Source: Homarus americanus (lineage: Eukaryota > Arthropoda > Malacostraca > Decapoda > Nephropidae). From it: a DNA stretch of 64,000 nucleotides. Made by a program: the position numbers and the translations under genes. Shown piece after piece: positions 34,807 to 45,757 of the stretch (positions are counted from its first letter, which is position 1; every line of letters starts with the position of its first letter). The DNA lies in contig NW_024737068.1 of the NCBI RefSeq assembly GCF_018991925.1, positions 9,093,885 to 9,157,884 on the forward strand. Direction: 5' to 3'. Under the pieces are notes generated by a model. That model did not search any database and was not told the DNA's origin. It was given only the letters and a program-made list of their open reading frames with translations.

Positions 34807-35875
34807 TACCAACTAAAAATGAATCTTTGTACATAATTGTATGGTTTATTAATTGCGCTTCAAACTGTATTTACAATTCCTTCAAGATAAATGGGATACT
34901 TCTTACTAGACCTTCCAAACACTGAACTATGGCGACTGTTGAAGGGAAGAGATAACTCGCAAAATAAAAATTTGTGCTCGAGAAAACTTCCTCTTTCTCT
35001 GGGTTGAACCAGGAACTTTATCCTCTAGTGATTCTGGGTTATCGCTGCACCTTCCCCTATCTAGTTAACAGCAACTGATACAGGACCACACACTCAGTGC
35101 AGGCTAAGAGGGTTTTCACGGTCAGGAACAACCATATTCCCTAAAGTAAAAAAAAAAAGGAAGATTTCTATTTGACATGCATAGTAAGAACCTTGGATAT
35201 AATAAAACATTATTTAAACTAGAGTACCGAGTGTTGAGATATGAATTGTGGGGGGAAAAAAAGAGCTTTAACGTAACCCCCAACCCCCTTCTATATCATA
35301 GTTCTCCAAGTCACCCAATAGCTGAACATGATTTGTTCACTCGACTACTGTGAGGGATTGATGGTTATATTACTACTTCCAAACCATGAATTTTGTTTTC
35401 ACAACTATCAGTACTTCCTTCGTTAATGTGAAGTAGAAAACATCATGAAGAGACTGACAACTGTAGACCAAGAGGAGGCAATGTTTCCAGGTCTAAAGAA
35501 AGTTGTATCTAAATTGAGCACCTACTGTACAGTATAATGAGATTTCAAAGATAAAGCTGCCTTGAAAGAGAATACCAAAATATTAAGGCCATATTGTTTG
35601 TTGGATTAAAATTGAAATGTATAAACATCTCAAGAGGGCACTACTCGGTCGAATGTACAGTCAACCAAAGATGCACTGATTTCATCCTGGGTCTTGTACT
35701 CACGCAATATTACCTGGCAATACTTGGTAAAGTAAGACTAATGGTGAATGTGATTGCTGGATCTATTTTCGGCTGTATCTTTCTCAGAATAAATTCTAAA
35801 CAAACTAAATGTAACATTTTTTTAATGATAGCTATTCATTGTTTATTTAAGATCATGAGAAGTTTCCATATGTTC
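34807..35875. other. Non-coding stretch, no gene seen
   Basis: Short ORFs only. A LINE-A scrap (AACATCTCAAGAGGGCACTACTCGG) lies at about 35,625-35,650. A tRNA-like B-box resemblance near 34,995-35,070 is too weak to call a SINE. Confidence 0.4.
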
Positions 35876-35982
35876 GTATATTTGCTTAAATAATGAAGAA
35901 AATTGGATGTGTGAATCTTGTGGCACGTTTGGTAGTAAAGTTGCCTATTCATTAATTTTCTTCATTATTTAAGCAAATATAC
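35876..35982. repeat. Perfect 29-bp inverted repeat (hairpin)
   Basis: The arm 35,876-35,904 (GTATATTTGCTTAAATAATG...) is exactly complementary to 35,954-35,982, with a 49-base spacer. The right arm abuts a LINE-A 3' fragment at 35,983. Confidence 0.93.
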
Positions 35983-36115
35983 AAGTGTGAGCTCTTTCAA
36001 GACCAGACTTGACCAACTCTGGAGCAGGTTCATGTCCAATACTTGCCAACAGATACATGACCGATCATCCAGTTAACGAGCCGATCAGTGGTGAAGAGGA
36101 TAAAAGTAAGAAGTA
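35983..36115 (+). mobile_element. LINE-A 3' terminal fragment, sense
   Basis: Starts in the ORF2 C-terminus (TGTGAGCTCTTTCAAGACCA) and runs through the 3' end (GCCGATCAGTGGTGAAGAGG, then ATAAAAGTAAGAAG). About 130 bp. It borders the truncated antisense LTR element. Confidence 0.8.
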
Positions 36116-36129
36116 AATGAAAGTACTGT

Positions 36130-36862
36130 AGTATGTAGTATTTCAGTATGGACTATATAGTTGAGGGGAGATAGTTTATTAGCATTGATTTGAAAGTTTT
36201 GATGGAACAGTTCCAAGCAACTTTGGGACGGTGGGCGGTAAGCCGAAAATGTACAATGGTCCACACTGAGGTCTTTCATCACCTGTTTGAACACAGATGG
36301 ATCAGATGGTTGGGCTTTAATGAGCTCATACTTACTAATGGTCTTATTGTACAGATCTTCTGTGGGTAGGAAGATATTGGAGGTGGTTTTAGATGAAGAG
36401 GGCCCATTTTGCACACACTGTGACCGGGTGACAGCACAAGATGGGAAAAGATGAGGAGTAGTTTCTTCAAGGTCAGTGGTGGAGCTGACAGGTAAGGGAG
36501 AGTCGACTGTCTTTATGTTGGGAACCACTAGATCTCCTACCAAGTCATTACCCAATAATAAATGAATGCCGCTCACAGGCATTGGATCTTTCCTAATGGC
36601 TATGTGCACTTCCCCAGTAATCAAGGGACATTGGAGGTGCACTTTAGCTAAGGGATAGGAAGAATGGGATGAGAGATCTGAAATTAGAACACTCATTAGT
36701 AAATGCGGTAGATATATCAGGAATGACGTTAAACAGGAGGATAGATTGTGCTGCGCCCGTATCACGTAGTATACGAATAGGGAAAGAACGAGACCCCTCT
36801 ATGATTGAAATTTTTCCCTCATAGGTGAATGAAGAGAATAGATCCTGATGGGGCCTTTCCAC
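36130..36862 (-). pseudogene. Retroviral-type aspartic protease region, broken
   Basis: The minus strand carries the active-site motif ILRDTGAAQSIL at about 36,779-36,736. The surroundings are typical of an LTR-element protease, which cleaves the Gag-Pol polyprotein. The frame opening at 36,862 (preceded by VERPHQDLFSSFTYEGK-like sequence) reads through the motif and closes at 36,644. A second frame (36,765-36,085) continues with LLGNDLVGDLVVPNI, the usual flap-side sequence (LLGxDL), and a linker. Thus at least one frameshift lies inside the domain. No RT motif follows before the truncation. Confidence 0.75.
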
Positions 36863-36873
36863 ATTGGTGGTTG

Positions 36874-38253
36874 CTATTGGTTTGGATTTGGGATCCAGGA
36901 ATCTACTTTTAGCAATTCGACACTTTGGGTGTTTACAAATCTGGATCGTATGGCCTGGGGTTTTACAGTAAGAACAAGTAAACTTGGTTGCATCAGGGGG
37001 GTAGGTGTGGGACCTTTCGACCTACCACTCACGCCCCCAAGGTTATCATCAGAGGAGGACCTAACATGTCGGGAAGTACCACGTTCCCTACTGCCCAGTG
37101 ACTCCACCAGCAAGGAGTACCCATCAGCCAGCTCAGCAGCACGCCCTAAATTAACCTCTCCACGCTCCTCCACATGCTTCAAGATGTGAAATGGTATCTT
37201 GCTCTTCTACTCCTCCAGGACTACCAAGTTTAACAAATCCTGAAATGTGGAGGTCTCTGTAGCCTCTAACCACTTCTTAAAAAACCTAAGCTTTTCTTGA
37301 GCAAACTCAACAAAGGTGTGTGAAAATGGTTTGGTTAGTTTACGAAACTTCTGCCGGTATCCATCTGGCGTGATAGCATAAGAGGTGAGGATATTCTGTT
37401 TTACGTTATCATAGTCATCAGTCTGGTCTAAACAGTTATAAACTCTACGAGCCTTAGCACATAATTTAGGAACTAACACCGACACCCACTGGTCCTTTGG
37501 CCACTCATTCTTCTCGGCTATTTTCTCAAAAGTCCTAAATGACCCGTCCATATCGGATTCATCAAACCCGGGAAAAAGCAGTAGCAGGGTTAAAAGCAGC
37601 TAGTTTCTCTTTTAATGCCACTTCTTTCGATTTAAACTCCGATGTTAAGGTGACTTCTGTCTCTCTCACCTGTAGTTCTTTCAGTCTAACCTCCTGCTCC
37701 AACTTGGCCTGTTCCATCCTTTCCTCATGCTCCAACTTGGCCTGTTCCGACATTCCCTCATGCTCCAACTTGGCCTGTTCCAACTTTTCCTCATGCTCCA
37801 ACTTGGCCTGTTCCAACTTTTCCTCATGCTCCAACTTGGCCTGTTCCAACTTTTCCTCCTACTCCAACTTGGCCTGTTCCAACTAGAGTTCTTTCATTTT
37901 GATTTGGAACTTGAACTAGCTCGTTCTAGTTCTAAGGCGTCTACTCTTTGTGCTTTTTCTTGAGGGCTAGCCAGACCTGAGGCAACTTCTGAGTGAGGAG
38001 GGGTGGTGGATAGTGGTTGAAGTTTCTTGGACATGGGCGTTAATCAGTCAACAGAGGATTCTTTTAAAACTTCTTGTTGAACCAACATTTCAATTACTTG
38101 ATTTTTTAACATTTCCTTAGTCAGTTGCTGTGAAAATGGGATATTGTAATAGTTGGCTATTTCTTTCCATTCTTTCTTCAGGTTATTAACACGTAATTTA
38201 GCTACGGAAGGATTTTCAATAAAATCCTGGAGATCAAAACCTGAGGTGGCCAT
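36874..38253 (-). pseudogene. LTR-element gag, frameshifted
   Basis: Gag begins at the ATG at 38,253 with MATSGFDLQDFIENPSVAKL, a short helical N-terminal domain ending at a stop at 38,044. In another frame 37,849-37,562 encodes a Glu/Lys-rich coiled coil of repeated EQAKLEHEEKL units. Capsid-like sequence follows (37,551-37,207, WPKDQWVSVLVPKLCAKARR ... FAQEKLRFFKKWLEA), similar to SCAN-like capsids of arthropod gypsy elements. A CCHC knuckle (CSYCKTPGHTIQIC) lies near 36,985-36,930 in a frame different from the overlapping 37,182-36,874 ORF. The order matches one gag gene with several indels. It would have packaged the element RNA; this copy cannot. Confidence 0.8.
37690..37885. repeat. 33-bp tandem repeat inside gag, six units
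   Basis: CTCCAACTTGGCCTGTTCCA recurs at exactly 33-base spacing (37,695, 37,728, 37,761, 37,794, 37,827, 37,860). On the minus strand each unit encodes an 11-residue EQAKLEHEEKL-like piece of coiled coil, so the array is in phase with the protein. Confidence 0.95.
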
Positions 38254-38440
38254 TGTTAAGAAAACTAGGATGAATTAACTAATGGTCAAAAGATAAGATA
38301 AGTGGATTACCCTAGAAAATATCACGGCAGTGGATAACCAGAAAGTCCCGGAAACTAACCAAGTTATACCTAGGGAAATTACACTTATGAAAATTGTTCT
38401 TCTGATAAGATCCATAAATAAGGATAAGAGACTTGAAAGA

Positions 38441-38612
38441 GGAAGGGCGTATTACGGCATTTATATAAAGATCCGGATTAACAACCCTTGAGTAAGCAGG
38501 AAGGGCGTATTACGGCATTAATATAAAGATCCGGATTAACAACCCTTGAGTAAACAGGAAGGGCGTATTACGGCATTAAAAAAAGATCCGGATTAACAAT
38601 CCTTGAGTTACT
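38441..38612. repeat. 58-bp tandem repeat in the LTR-element leader, three units
   Basis: Units start at 38,441, 38,499 and 38,557 with GGAAGGGCGTATTACGGCAT and contain AAAGATCCGGATTAACAA. A partial related block (TACGGCATTAAA.CAGATCCGGATT) occurs at about 38,754-38,780. The array lies between the primer-binding site and gag. Confidence 0.95.
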
Positions 38613-39020
38613 TGATTATTGACCACGAATGAGATAATGAGAAGAACAATAATTGAGGCTTTATAATTATGGGGTCCTGGTAGAGTGGGGCGTCCCAAGA
38701 TATAACTTCACCCTAAACTAGTGACTATGGAACAGCCTACTCCGGAGTGAGGGTACGGCATTAAACAGATCCGGATTCTTCCCTACACTCGATAAGACTT
38801 ACTACACGACTGCCACGTGTAATAACAGGTAAGCCTTATGACACTTGGAACCTAATATCCTACGTCTGTCACTCTTACTGTACGATAATACCAATATATG
38901 CACATATATATGAAGGGAGCTTTAAACCACCGTAAAGCAATTGTGAACAGAAGTGACTGGAAGGAATAATTAACAATGATTAACAAAGGGGGGGGGGAGA
39001 AATATGGCACTTAATGTTGA

Positions 39021-39038
39021 GTCCTGTCACGGTCGCCA
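39021..39038 (-). promoter_or_regulatory. Primer-binding site of the LTR element
   Basis: On the minus strand TGGCGACCGTGACAGGAC starts two bases after the LTR end. It opens with TGG, complementary to a tRNA CCA end. From memory it matches the 3' end of an arthropod tRNA-Arg (…GTCCTGTCACGGTCG-CCA). The tRNA identity is inference. Confidence 0.75.
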
Positions 39039-39040
39039 TT

Positions 39041-39651
39041 TGTTACGAGTTGGGGATTTAGAATATAGTTAAAAGTCTACCCAGATCCCAACAGGCAACA
39101 ACAATAAAACAAAGACAATCGGACTATAAAAGGGTAGACAAAGGATGTGAGTTTTTGTTGTGTATAATAAAGTACCATAAATTCCTTAACAAAATATTCA
39201 GCTTTCTATAATTTACCCTTAACCATACTTAACCTAAACATTAACAGTATATACATATTTATACAACATAAAACAATCGTGAAGCAAGGTGGAGGTGGGG
39301 AGGCAATATAAGATTACAAATACTTAAGTGCGGAGCTGAGATGGCTGACGAGCAAGGCTGAGTATTGTAGAAGACGGTAGGTAGTCACTGTGCCGTAGGT
39401 TTCCAGGATAGGTGATCCTGTGGTCACTTCCCAGAGTGAACTGAACTCTCATCGAACTGGAGCTGACAAAGAAGACTTTGAGGAGGTGACGCAACAACCA
39501 GGATATGGAGAAGGGAAACCCCGGAGTGGTAACTAAGAGTAGTCATACTCGGGTTTCGCCCCTAGATGGGTAGGTAGATCAGGACAATAGATGGCGTGGT
39601 TCGTAGTGCTGGGTAGGTAGATCATGACAATTGGTGGCGTGGTTCGTAACA
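39041..39651 (-). repeat. LTR of the truncated gypsy-like element
   Basis: On the minus strand it begins TGTTACGAACCACGCCACCA at 39,651 and ends CCCAACTCGTAACA at 39,041, with TG/CA ends. It is the inverted relative of the LTR at 41,379-41,963. Near its start (39,560-39,650) a 40-bp piece with GGGTAGGTAGATCA and GGCGTGGTTCGTA is duplicated, which the other LTR lacks. Confidence 0.9.
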
Positions 39652-41378
39652 ACATGAACACTGATATTCACTCAATTGACTAAGTTAAACTGAATTAATA
39701 GGCGGCGGGGAACACACGTGAACATACCTGGAGATACGTTGAGGAAGAGTCACGAATTCGTGATTCTCCCTCGTGTAGAGGTATATACGTGCACCTGCGG
39801 GGCAGCTTGGGCCTCCATATTCATGCCAGAAAGGTCGATCTTACCAACAACATACCTTCTCTACCATTTTGGATCACCGTATACTTAATTATGAACTCCG
39901 GTGTTCCTGATCAGGGTAATTTCCTATGTCTATTCATATAATCTAATCAGAGGTTGAGCTTTCCAGGAAAAGGTGGAATATACACGTTGATAACATCAAT
40001 TCTGCGAGCTCAGGCCTGAGGCGAACAAGGACCTATTCACAGGGAGACGTTAGATCTTGGAGGTTATACCGGTTGACAGAATAATTCAGGAAATTAATGA
40101 CTTTCTTAAATAGACAACTGACTCTAACTAAACTACAAACATCAGATTCTCTGATGTCGGGGCGACAAAATACTACAACTTCACTAGCGATCAGAAACTC
40201 ATGGGTACCCCCACGGACGACATAAAATACGCCACTCTAGCTGGCAAACTCAACACTCGCTAACTTGACACGTCTTACTAACAATAAGGACAGTTGAGGC
40301 GTTCAACACCACTCACAATGGGTCTGGAAGGTTCCAACTGTAAACAGACATATCTAAGTTGACTCAAAACAAGGGTGTTCTCTCTCACATTCAAATTCAT
40401 TTTATAGAGAGGTTGGTTTCAGTAAGTCAGAGAAAATGGGATAACGGAGGACTGAGGTGTCTTGAAGTGATGAGAAAACGGACTCCTCAGATGGAGGACT
40501 CAAAATAAAAGCAGAGGTACATGTTTTGTGGGCTATTGAGCGTAATATGAATCATTTGATTTTGGCGTTAACTGACGTGTATGACCGTGGTCGTTACAGT
40601 CACACGGGGTAACGAGGTGTATTAAGCTCACACCGAGGTATACAATATATTTTCTTTGAAGTATAGTTTTGGATCACTACCAACACTTCACATATTTCTA
40701 ATACATTTATTATTTTTTCCAGATCATTATCCTTATATATTTTCATCTGATACCTGAGGTAGCTATGTTTACTAATCGTTCACAGACGTAAATATTATGA
40801 CCTTCAGACACGGTTTACACGCGGTTACACTTATCCCTTATAGTACACTACTAACGCTAGTCCGTATCAATTGACCTTCCCAATCATCATATAGACACCT
40901 TGAGTTCTACTTAATACTATCAGTACATACACTTAATATTCTATGCCCGTACATTGGTACAATTCGTGTAAAACAATATACAGCAGGTAAGTTACCCCTT
41001 ACAAAAGTTTCTCGAATTCTACCGTTTTCTGTGACTACAAGCGAGGTGGATTTGAATGTTATGCAGCATTATTTGAATTGAAGATATATTAAGGATAACC
41101 ATGATGTGCGCAGTACATCATCCTTAATCTTCCTGTCAGCAGCACCAATAACCTAGTAAGTACATCTAGGAAGCATTATCAATAGCCTAGTACAGTACAC
41201 CTAGTTAAATCCTCAATTGCCTGATACTCAACAAACACCAGCATCAATTAGCTTAATACATAATACATCTAGCTGACACCACCATTAGTCCTATTATTTC
41301 CAGCTAACACCATCACCAACAGTTTAGTATACATGGAGCTAATACGATCAAAAGTACTTTATTACTTATAGTTAATAC
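39652..41378. other. Non-coding DNA between inverted LTRs
   Basis: No ORF over 60 codons was found and no element can be named. A near-perfect 20-bp palindrome (GAGTCACGAATTCGTGATTC) lies at about 39,747-39,766. Confidence 0.5.
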
Positions 41379-41963
41379 TGTTACGAACCACGCCATCTAT
41401 TGTCCTGATGTACCTACCCAGCACCACGAGCAACGCCATCTAGGGACGAGACACGAGTATGACTCGTCTTAGTTACCACTCCGGGGTTTCCCTTCTCCAT
41501 ATCCTGGTTGTTGCGTTACCTCCTCAAAGTCTTCTTCGTCAGCTCCAGTTCGATGAGAGTTGAGTTCACTCTGGGAAGTGACCAAAGGATCACCTATCCT
41601 GGAAACCTACGGCACAGTGACTACCTACCGTTTCTACAATACTCGGCCTTACTCGTCGGCCATCTCAGCTCCGCACTTAAGTATTTGTAATCTTATATTG
41701 CCTCCCCACCTCCACCTTGCTTCAAATTATTGTATGTTGTATAAATATGTATATACTGTTAATGTTTAGGTTAAGTATGGTTAAGGGTAAATTATAGAAA
41801 GCTGAATATTTTGTTAAGGAATTTATGGTACTTTATTATACACAACAAAAACTCGCATCCTTTGTCTACCATTTTATAGTCCGATTGTCTGTTTTTTTGT
41901 TGTTGTTGCCTGTTGGGATCTGGGTAGACTTTTAACTATATTCTAAATCCCCAACTCGTAACA
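41379..41963 (+). repeat. Solo LTR with ATAC target duplication
   Basis: Begins TGTTACGAACCACGCCATCT and ends CCCAACTCGTAACA. ATAC directly precedes (41,375-41,378) and follows (41,964-41,967) it, a 4-bp duplication as made by gypsy-type integrases. It is the same family as the LTR at 39,041-39,651, in the opposite orientation. A TATAAAT box sits at 41,740-41,746. No internal sequence adjoins it, so it is a recombination remnant. Confidence 0.9.
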
Positions 41964-42379
41964 ATACATTATATAATTAACACCACCAGTGGTATATGAT
42001 ATACTGTAGTGGATCCTCTCCCCTACAACTCCCAACTGAGCTCCGGCCGCGCGCCTACCAGCCAATCAGCGTACAGCACATGAACATGAAATGCTAGTGA
42101 CAGGGGGGAAGGAGGTTCAGGGGAAGGATAAAGGGAGGATTGAAGTGAATTTTAGGAGGAGAGAATAGGTGCAGTGGCTAAACACCGCTTGCGTGAGGGA
42201 GTATAAGTTGGAGGCAGCAGCAACTCGCCCGGACGCGGCCAGGAGGCGACAGGACAGAGTCAGGCTAGCGTCAGGTGCGTGTTGGGTTGGGCCATGGATT
42301 CTCAGTGCTTGGTCGGCTTGATTGTGTGTGTTGTTTTCTTGTGTGGAGGAAATGTCTTGGTCTTCTTTCTTGGTATTCT

Positions 42380-43348
42380 TCTTAGCTTGATGTAGATTTT
42401 CTTCTAACTCTCCTCCTCTTCTTGCTCTCTTGAAGTGTCCATTCATTCGTGTTTTGGTCTTGTTGTTCATCTTCCTCGTGTCTTAAGTCCTCATAGGTGT
42501 GGAAGAAGTCGGAGACGGTGAGGTTGACCACGTGGGTTTCAGCTCCATGGGCTTCGTGGTGTTCTTGGTTCTGTTTGGCGGGTGTCTTTTCTTGAGTTTT
42601 CTTTTCTTGGTTTTTCTTTTCTGCAGGTTTTCTCTTGTCTTGGGAGCGTACAGCAAGGAGGGCCTTTTTGTAGCTCAATTTCTTGTCGAGACGAGCCTTG
42701 GCTATCCTGCATTCCTCCTTCCATTTCGGGCAGGTCCGATCGGCGGAGGAGTGTGGGCCACCACAAGCAGCGCATTTTTTAACTGTGTTGGGGCAGACCG
42801 TGTAGCGGTGTCCGGGGCTGCTGCACAGGGAGCAGGTGTCCTCCTGTGCCTCACACTTGTTTACAGTGTGTCCGTAGTGCTGGCATTTGTAACAGCATTT
42901 CGGTCTGCAGTAGGGCTTGACTGGCAGTTACCCACGCCAGTTGAGCCTCCTTGGGTAAGGTTGTGTGGTGTCCGATGAGGGCAGTGGTGTCGGACAGCTT
43001 CTTCACAACTTGGAGTTGCCCCTTGAGGAGCTCACTCAGCTCTGCTTGGTCCACGTGGGCAATTTCGGCGTGGGAGATTACTCCCAGCTTCAGGTTGTCC
43101 CACTTGTAGGCAATCATATTAAATGGAATGTCGTTGATGTCTGGGATCTTCGCGAGCTGTACGGGCATACCCTTCTAGGCGAAGGTGATCTTGATGTCAC
43201 CATGGAGCTTTAGACGTTCCACCTTGGTGACCCCCACGATCTCATTAGTTTCAAAGAACTTCTTGAGAACTAGGAGGTTTAATTTCTTGGGGCAGGTCGG
43301 CGTATCCGGACGTATCCGCGCCACGTTATCAAACTCGGAACCGTTCAT
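42380..43348 (-). pseudogene. LINE ORF1 (gag-like, three zinc knuckles), antisense remnant
   Basis: On the minus strand an ATG at 43,348 opens MNGSEFDNVARIRPDTPTCP, broken by an in-frame stop shortly before 43,168. The next frame (43,168-42,851) covers PVQLAKIPDINDIPFNMIAY. Three CCHC-type knuckles follow at about 42,910-42,715 (CYKCQHYGHTVNKC, CSLCSSPGHRYTVC, CAACGGPHSSADRTC) across frame changes. A Lys/Glu/Gln-rich tail lies at 42,678-42,382. This is the ORF1 pattern of Jockey-group LINEs, whose protein binds the element RNA. No ORF2 follows; the sequence stops before the solo LTR. It is a different family from LINE-C. Confidence 0.75.
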
Positions 43349-44180
43349 GGAGAGAGAGGGTTAGAGAGATGCGTACAGCCAGCTACGCCGAGAGACTAGG
43401 TCTATGCAGTGGACGTAGCGGTACGATTGCCGACCTAGTCTCGATCTTCAACCTCCAGCTCAGGATCAGAGCGTTTCACACCTTACGCTTAAGCCGCTGT
43501 GATTGGCCCTCTTGCTACGCTCACCCCAAATCCTGATCCTCGTAAATTGTATAAATACGGCCATGCCTGGCCAGGGAGACCATGAGGATTCGCCAGCCAG
43601 CCTTCGCCGTGAACGGACCTCTCTTCTGACCCTTCACTGCTAAGCAGCCAGCCTTCTTTCTACTGTTGACCTGACTACAACTCGACCTCTCTGTCTACCA
43701 CTGGCCTTCCCAGAAATCTTTTTGGGGGCAACGCCCCTTGGGGGTCTCCGCCTTTGGAAACGACCACGACTGTCACCGGACTACCTCACGAGCGTTCAGG
43801 ACTATCAACTCTAGTTAGCCCTCCCCACGGGTAGAGTGAGTGACCCACACTCCTGCTGGAGGGCAGCTATTGATTGGCAGTACTGACGTGGTTTGAGGTC
43901 TTTCTTGCTGAAATCCTTCCTTACTTACCCTGGCCGAGGCACCTGCTTATATTTAAGTATTCGTGCTAGAGCCCCTCCAGTGGAGCACACCTCACAGAAG
44001 GTGGGATTGTGTGTGTCCGTTGGAGGTCGGGGAACACAGGCTAATCCGGCAGTGGAAAAACAGTGATAGTGCAGTTACACCACTGTCCGGGGGTCGCCTA
44101 TAGGCACACTAAGAAGGGTCTTCAATAGCCTTCTTTATCACCCACAATTATATGCTAGGAAAACACAAACAAATAAACCA
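43349..44180. other. Non-coding DNA between two divergent LINE ORF1s
   Basis: Probably the 5' leaders of the antisense remnant and of LINE-C. An 11-bp inverted repeat (GAGACTAGGTC ... GACCTAGTCTC) lies at about 43,398-43,444. An ATTGG box (43,502-43,506) stands 44 bases before a TATAAATA box (43,550-43,557). No ORF is seen. Confidence 0.5.
43550..43557 (+). promoter_or_regulatory. TATA box in possible LINE-C leader
   Basis: TATAAATA with an upstream inverted CCAAT (ATTGG at 43,502). Spacing fits a Pol II promoter reading toward LINE-C, but chance occurrence in AT-rich DNA cannot be excluded. Confidence 0.35.
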
Positions 44181-45757
44181 ATGGCTACCAAGGTTAGACT
44201 CAAGATTATAGACAAGAGAACAGCCCCTTCACGTTCTCAGATAACTGAAACAGCGTATGGTACACTCAATGTACCCTTCACAAGGATTTTCTCCTCGAAC
44301 GATGGATACACTGCAATATGCAGGGGCTACAGGGATGCGGATACCATTCTGAGCCCTGAGGGAATGCAAGCCTTTGGAGACATAGGACTCCAGGTCATTA
44401 TGCCACCAGAGGTTAAAGCAAAAAGATCAGTATTTGTACGTGGACTTGACTACGAATTTGGAAAGCACTCGGCACAAGAAATAAAAGAAGAAGTAGAAAT
44501 AAAAAACAACTGGTTAAAAATCGAAGAAGTGGTAAAAATAATGCAATACACTCATTGCCTAAAGCTGAGATTCACTGACACCTCAATGGCAGACAAGGCC
44601 CTGGAAACTGGAATCTTGGGGTTCAACATGTCAGTACTCCCTAAACAACTAGAAAGGGAGAAATATGTTAATATTCTCACCTGCTTTTTCTGCTATGCAC
44701 ATGAATCACATGCAACAAAAGACTGTCCTCAAAAGGAACTTAAAATATGCTCTGAATGTGCAGAAGAAGGCCATACCTTCCGGGACTGCAAGAATTAATC
44801 CAAAGTATGTATAAACTGTAAAAATCAGAAGGAACCTGGATATAAGACCCACAGAACCCTAGCAATGGCCTGTCCATACAAGAAGAAAATAATAAATGAA
44901 AAAGTAGCAAAGGAAAAACAACAACAAGAACAGAAGGAGAATACAACATATGCTGCTATTGCAAAGAAAGTAGTTGAAGAAACAACACAACCACAGAATA
45001 CCACCAAAATTGTACTGAACGAAATACGAGACTACAAAGTGCTCATCTGCCTATTATACTCGCACATAATGAACATAGGGAACCCAGGCACGTTCGAAAT
45101 AGAATGAACAAAATGCTTGGAAGAAACAACCTCCCAACAATGAGTTTCCCAGCCAACCCAGCTTCCGGATCTGTGCTACAAGCGTCCCACTTAACCAACC
45201 CAGATGCACCACAGGAGACAGACAACACAGAAGAAAAAGGAGCAGCAGAGCAAACACCAGCCGCAACAGTACACGAAACAAACGAAGCTGACAAGGCAAA
45301 GTCACAAATGATTGAAACATCCACCCAAAGTACAGCAGAGAGGCAGGACCTTCAAAATAACATCCAAAGAGAGACAGGAGCCGTAAGGAAAAAAGTCTCA
45401 ACAGCAACCATGGATACCCAGGGCGAGGAAACGCTACTGACTTTAGAATGTGCAGACGACTGTGAACTACAGCTTCACTGGTGTGACAAAATATTTATCC
45501 CTAATGAATGCAAAACGATGCCAGACATTATACAAGCCATAACGAAACAAGAACTAAAATGGACCTACTCTAACGACAAATACTCTGAAGCACTAGTGGA
45601 AGCTTACATGATAAACCAAAGGATTAAAATAAGGAGACACAACTTCAAAAAAGAAGAACAATGGAAATTCCAAAGAATCCGTAACGGACTGGTTCCGGAC
45701 AAGAGATCGCCACCCGAGCAACAAGCAAGAAACAAAAAACCAAAACACAATGAATAA
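44181..45757 (+). pseudogene. LINE-C ORF1 (zinc-knuckle RNA-binding protein), inactivated
   Basis: The ATG at 44,181 opens MATKVRLKIIDKRTAPSRSQ and runs 205 codons to a TAA at 44,796. Zinc knuckles sit at about residues 172-204 (CFFCYAHESHATKDC; CSECAEEGHTFRDC). The same frame continues beyond the stop with a third, atypical knuckle (VCINCKNQ...AMACP) and a Gln/Lys-rich segment to a TGA at 45,105. A frameshift then leads into 45,104-45,757, an acidic and Thr/Gln-rich region ending HNE-stop. ORF1 would coat LINE RNA. Its end overlaps ORF2 by 8 bases (ORF2 ATG 45,750, ORF1 TAA 45,755-45,757), a usual non-LTR arrangement. One stop and one frameshift inactivate it. Confidence 0.85.

Larger units (their letters stand above)
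36120..39651 (-). mobile_element. Truncated gypsy-like LTR retrotransposon, antisense
   Basis: Reading on the minus strand: LTR (39,651-39,041), primer-binding site (39,038-39,021), a long leader with 58-bp repeats, gag (from 38,253), a gag zinc knuckle (about 36,985-36,930) and an aspartic protease (about 36,780-36,736). Reverse transcriptase, integrase and the 3' LTR are absent. The element stops near 36,120, beside a LINE-A scrap. Several frameshifts separate the coding blocks, so it is inactive. No envelope gene is seen. The gag and protease style and the primer site point to the Ty3/gypsy group. Confidence 0.8.

Noticed and set aside
34980..35075. tRNA-derived SINE on the minus strand (CTGGTTCAACCC resembles a B box)
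   Set aside because: No convincing A box, cloverleaf or second copy in the window.
36120..39651. Endogenous retrovirus with envelope
   Set aside because: Only LTR, primer site, gag and protease are visible; no envelope-like frame and the element is truncated before RT.
42499..42978. 159-codon hydrophobic ORF, possible membrane protein
   Set aside because: It is the antisense shadow of the LINE zinc-knuckle ORF1, whose CCHC motifs explain the sequence.
45043..45407. Leu/Cys-rich minus-strand ORFs
   Set aside because: Shadows of the A-rich LINE-C ORF1 coding strand.
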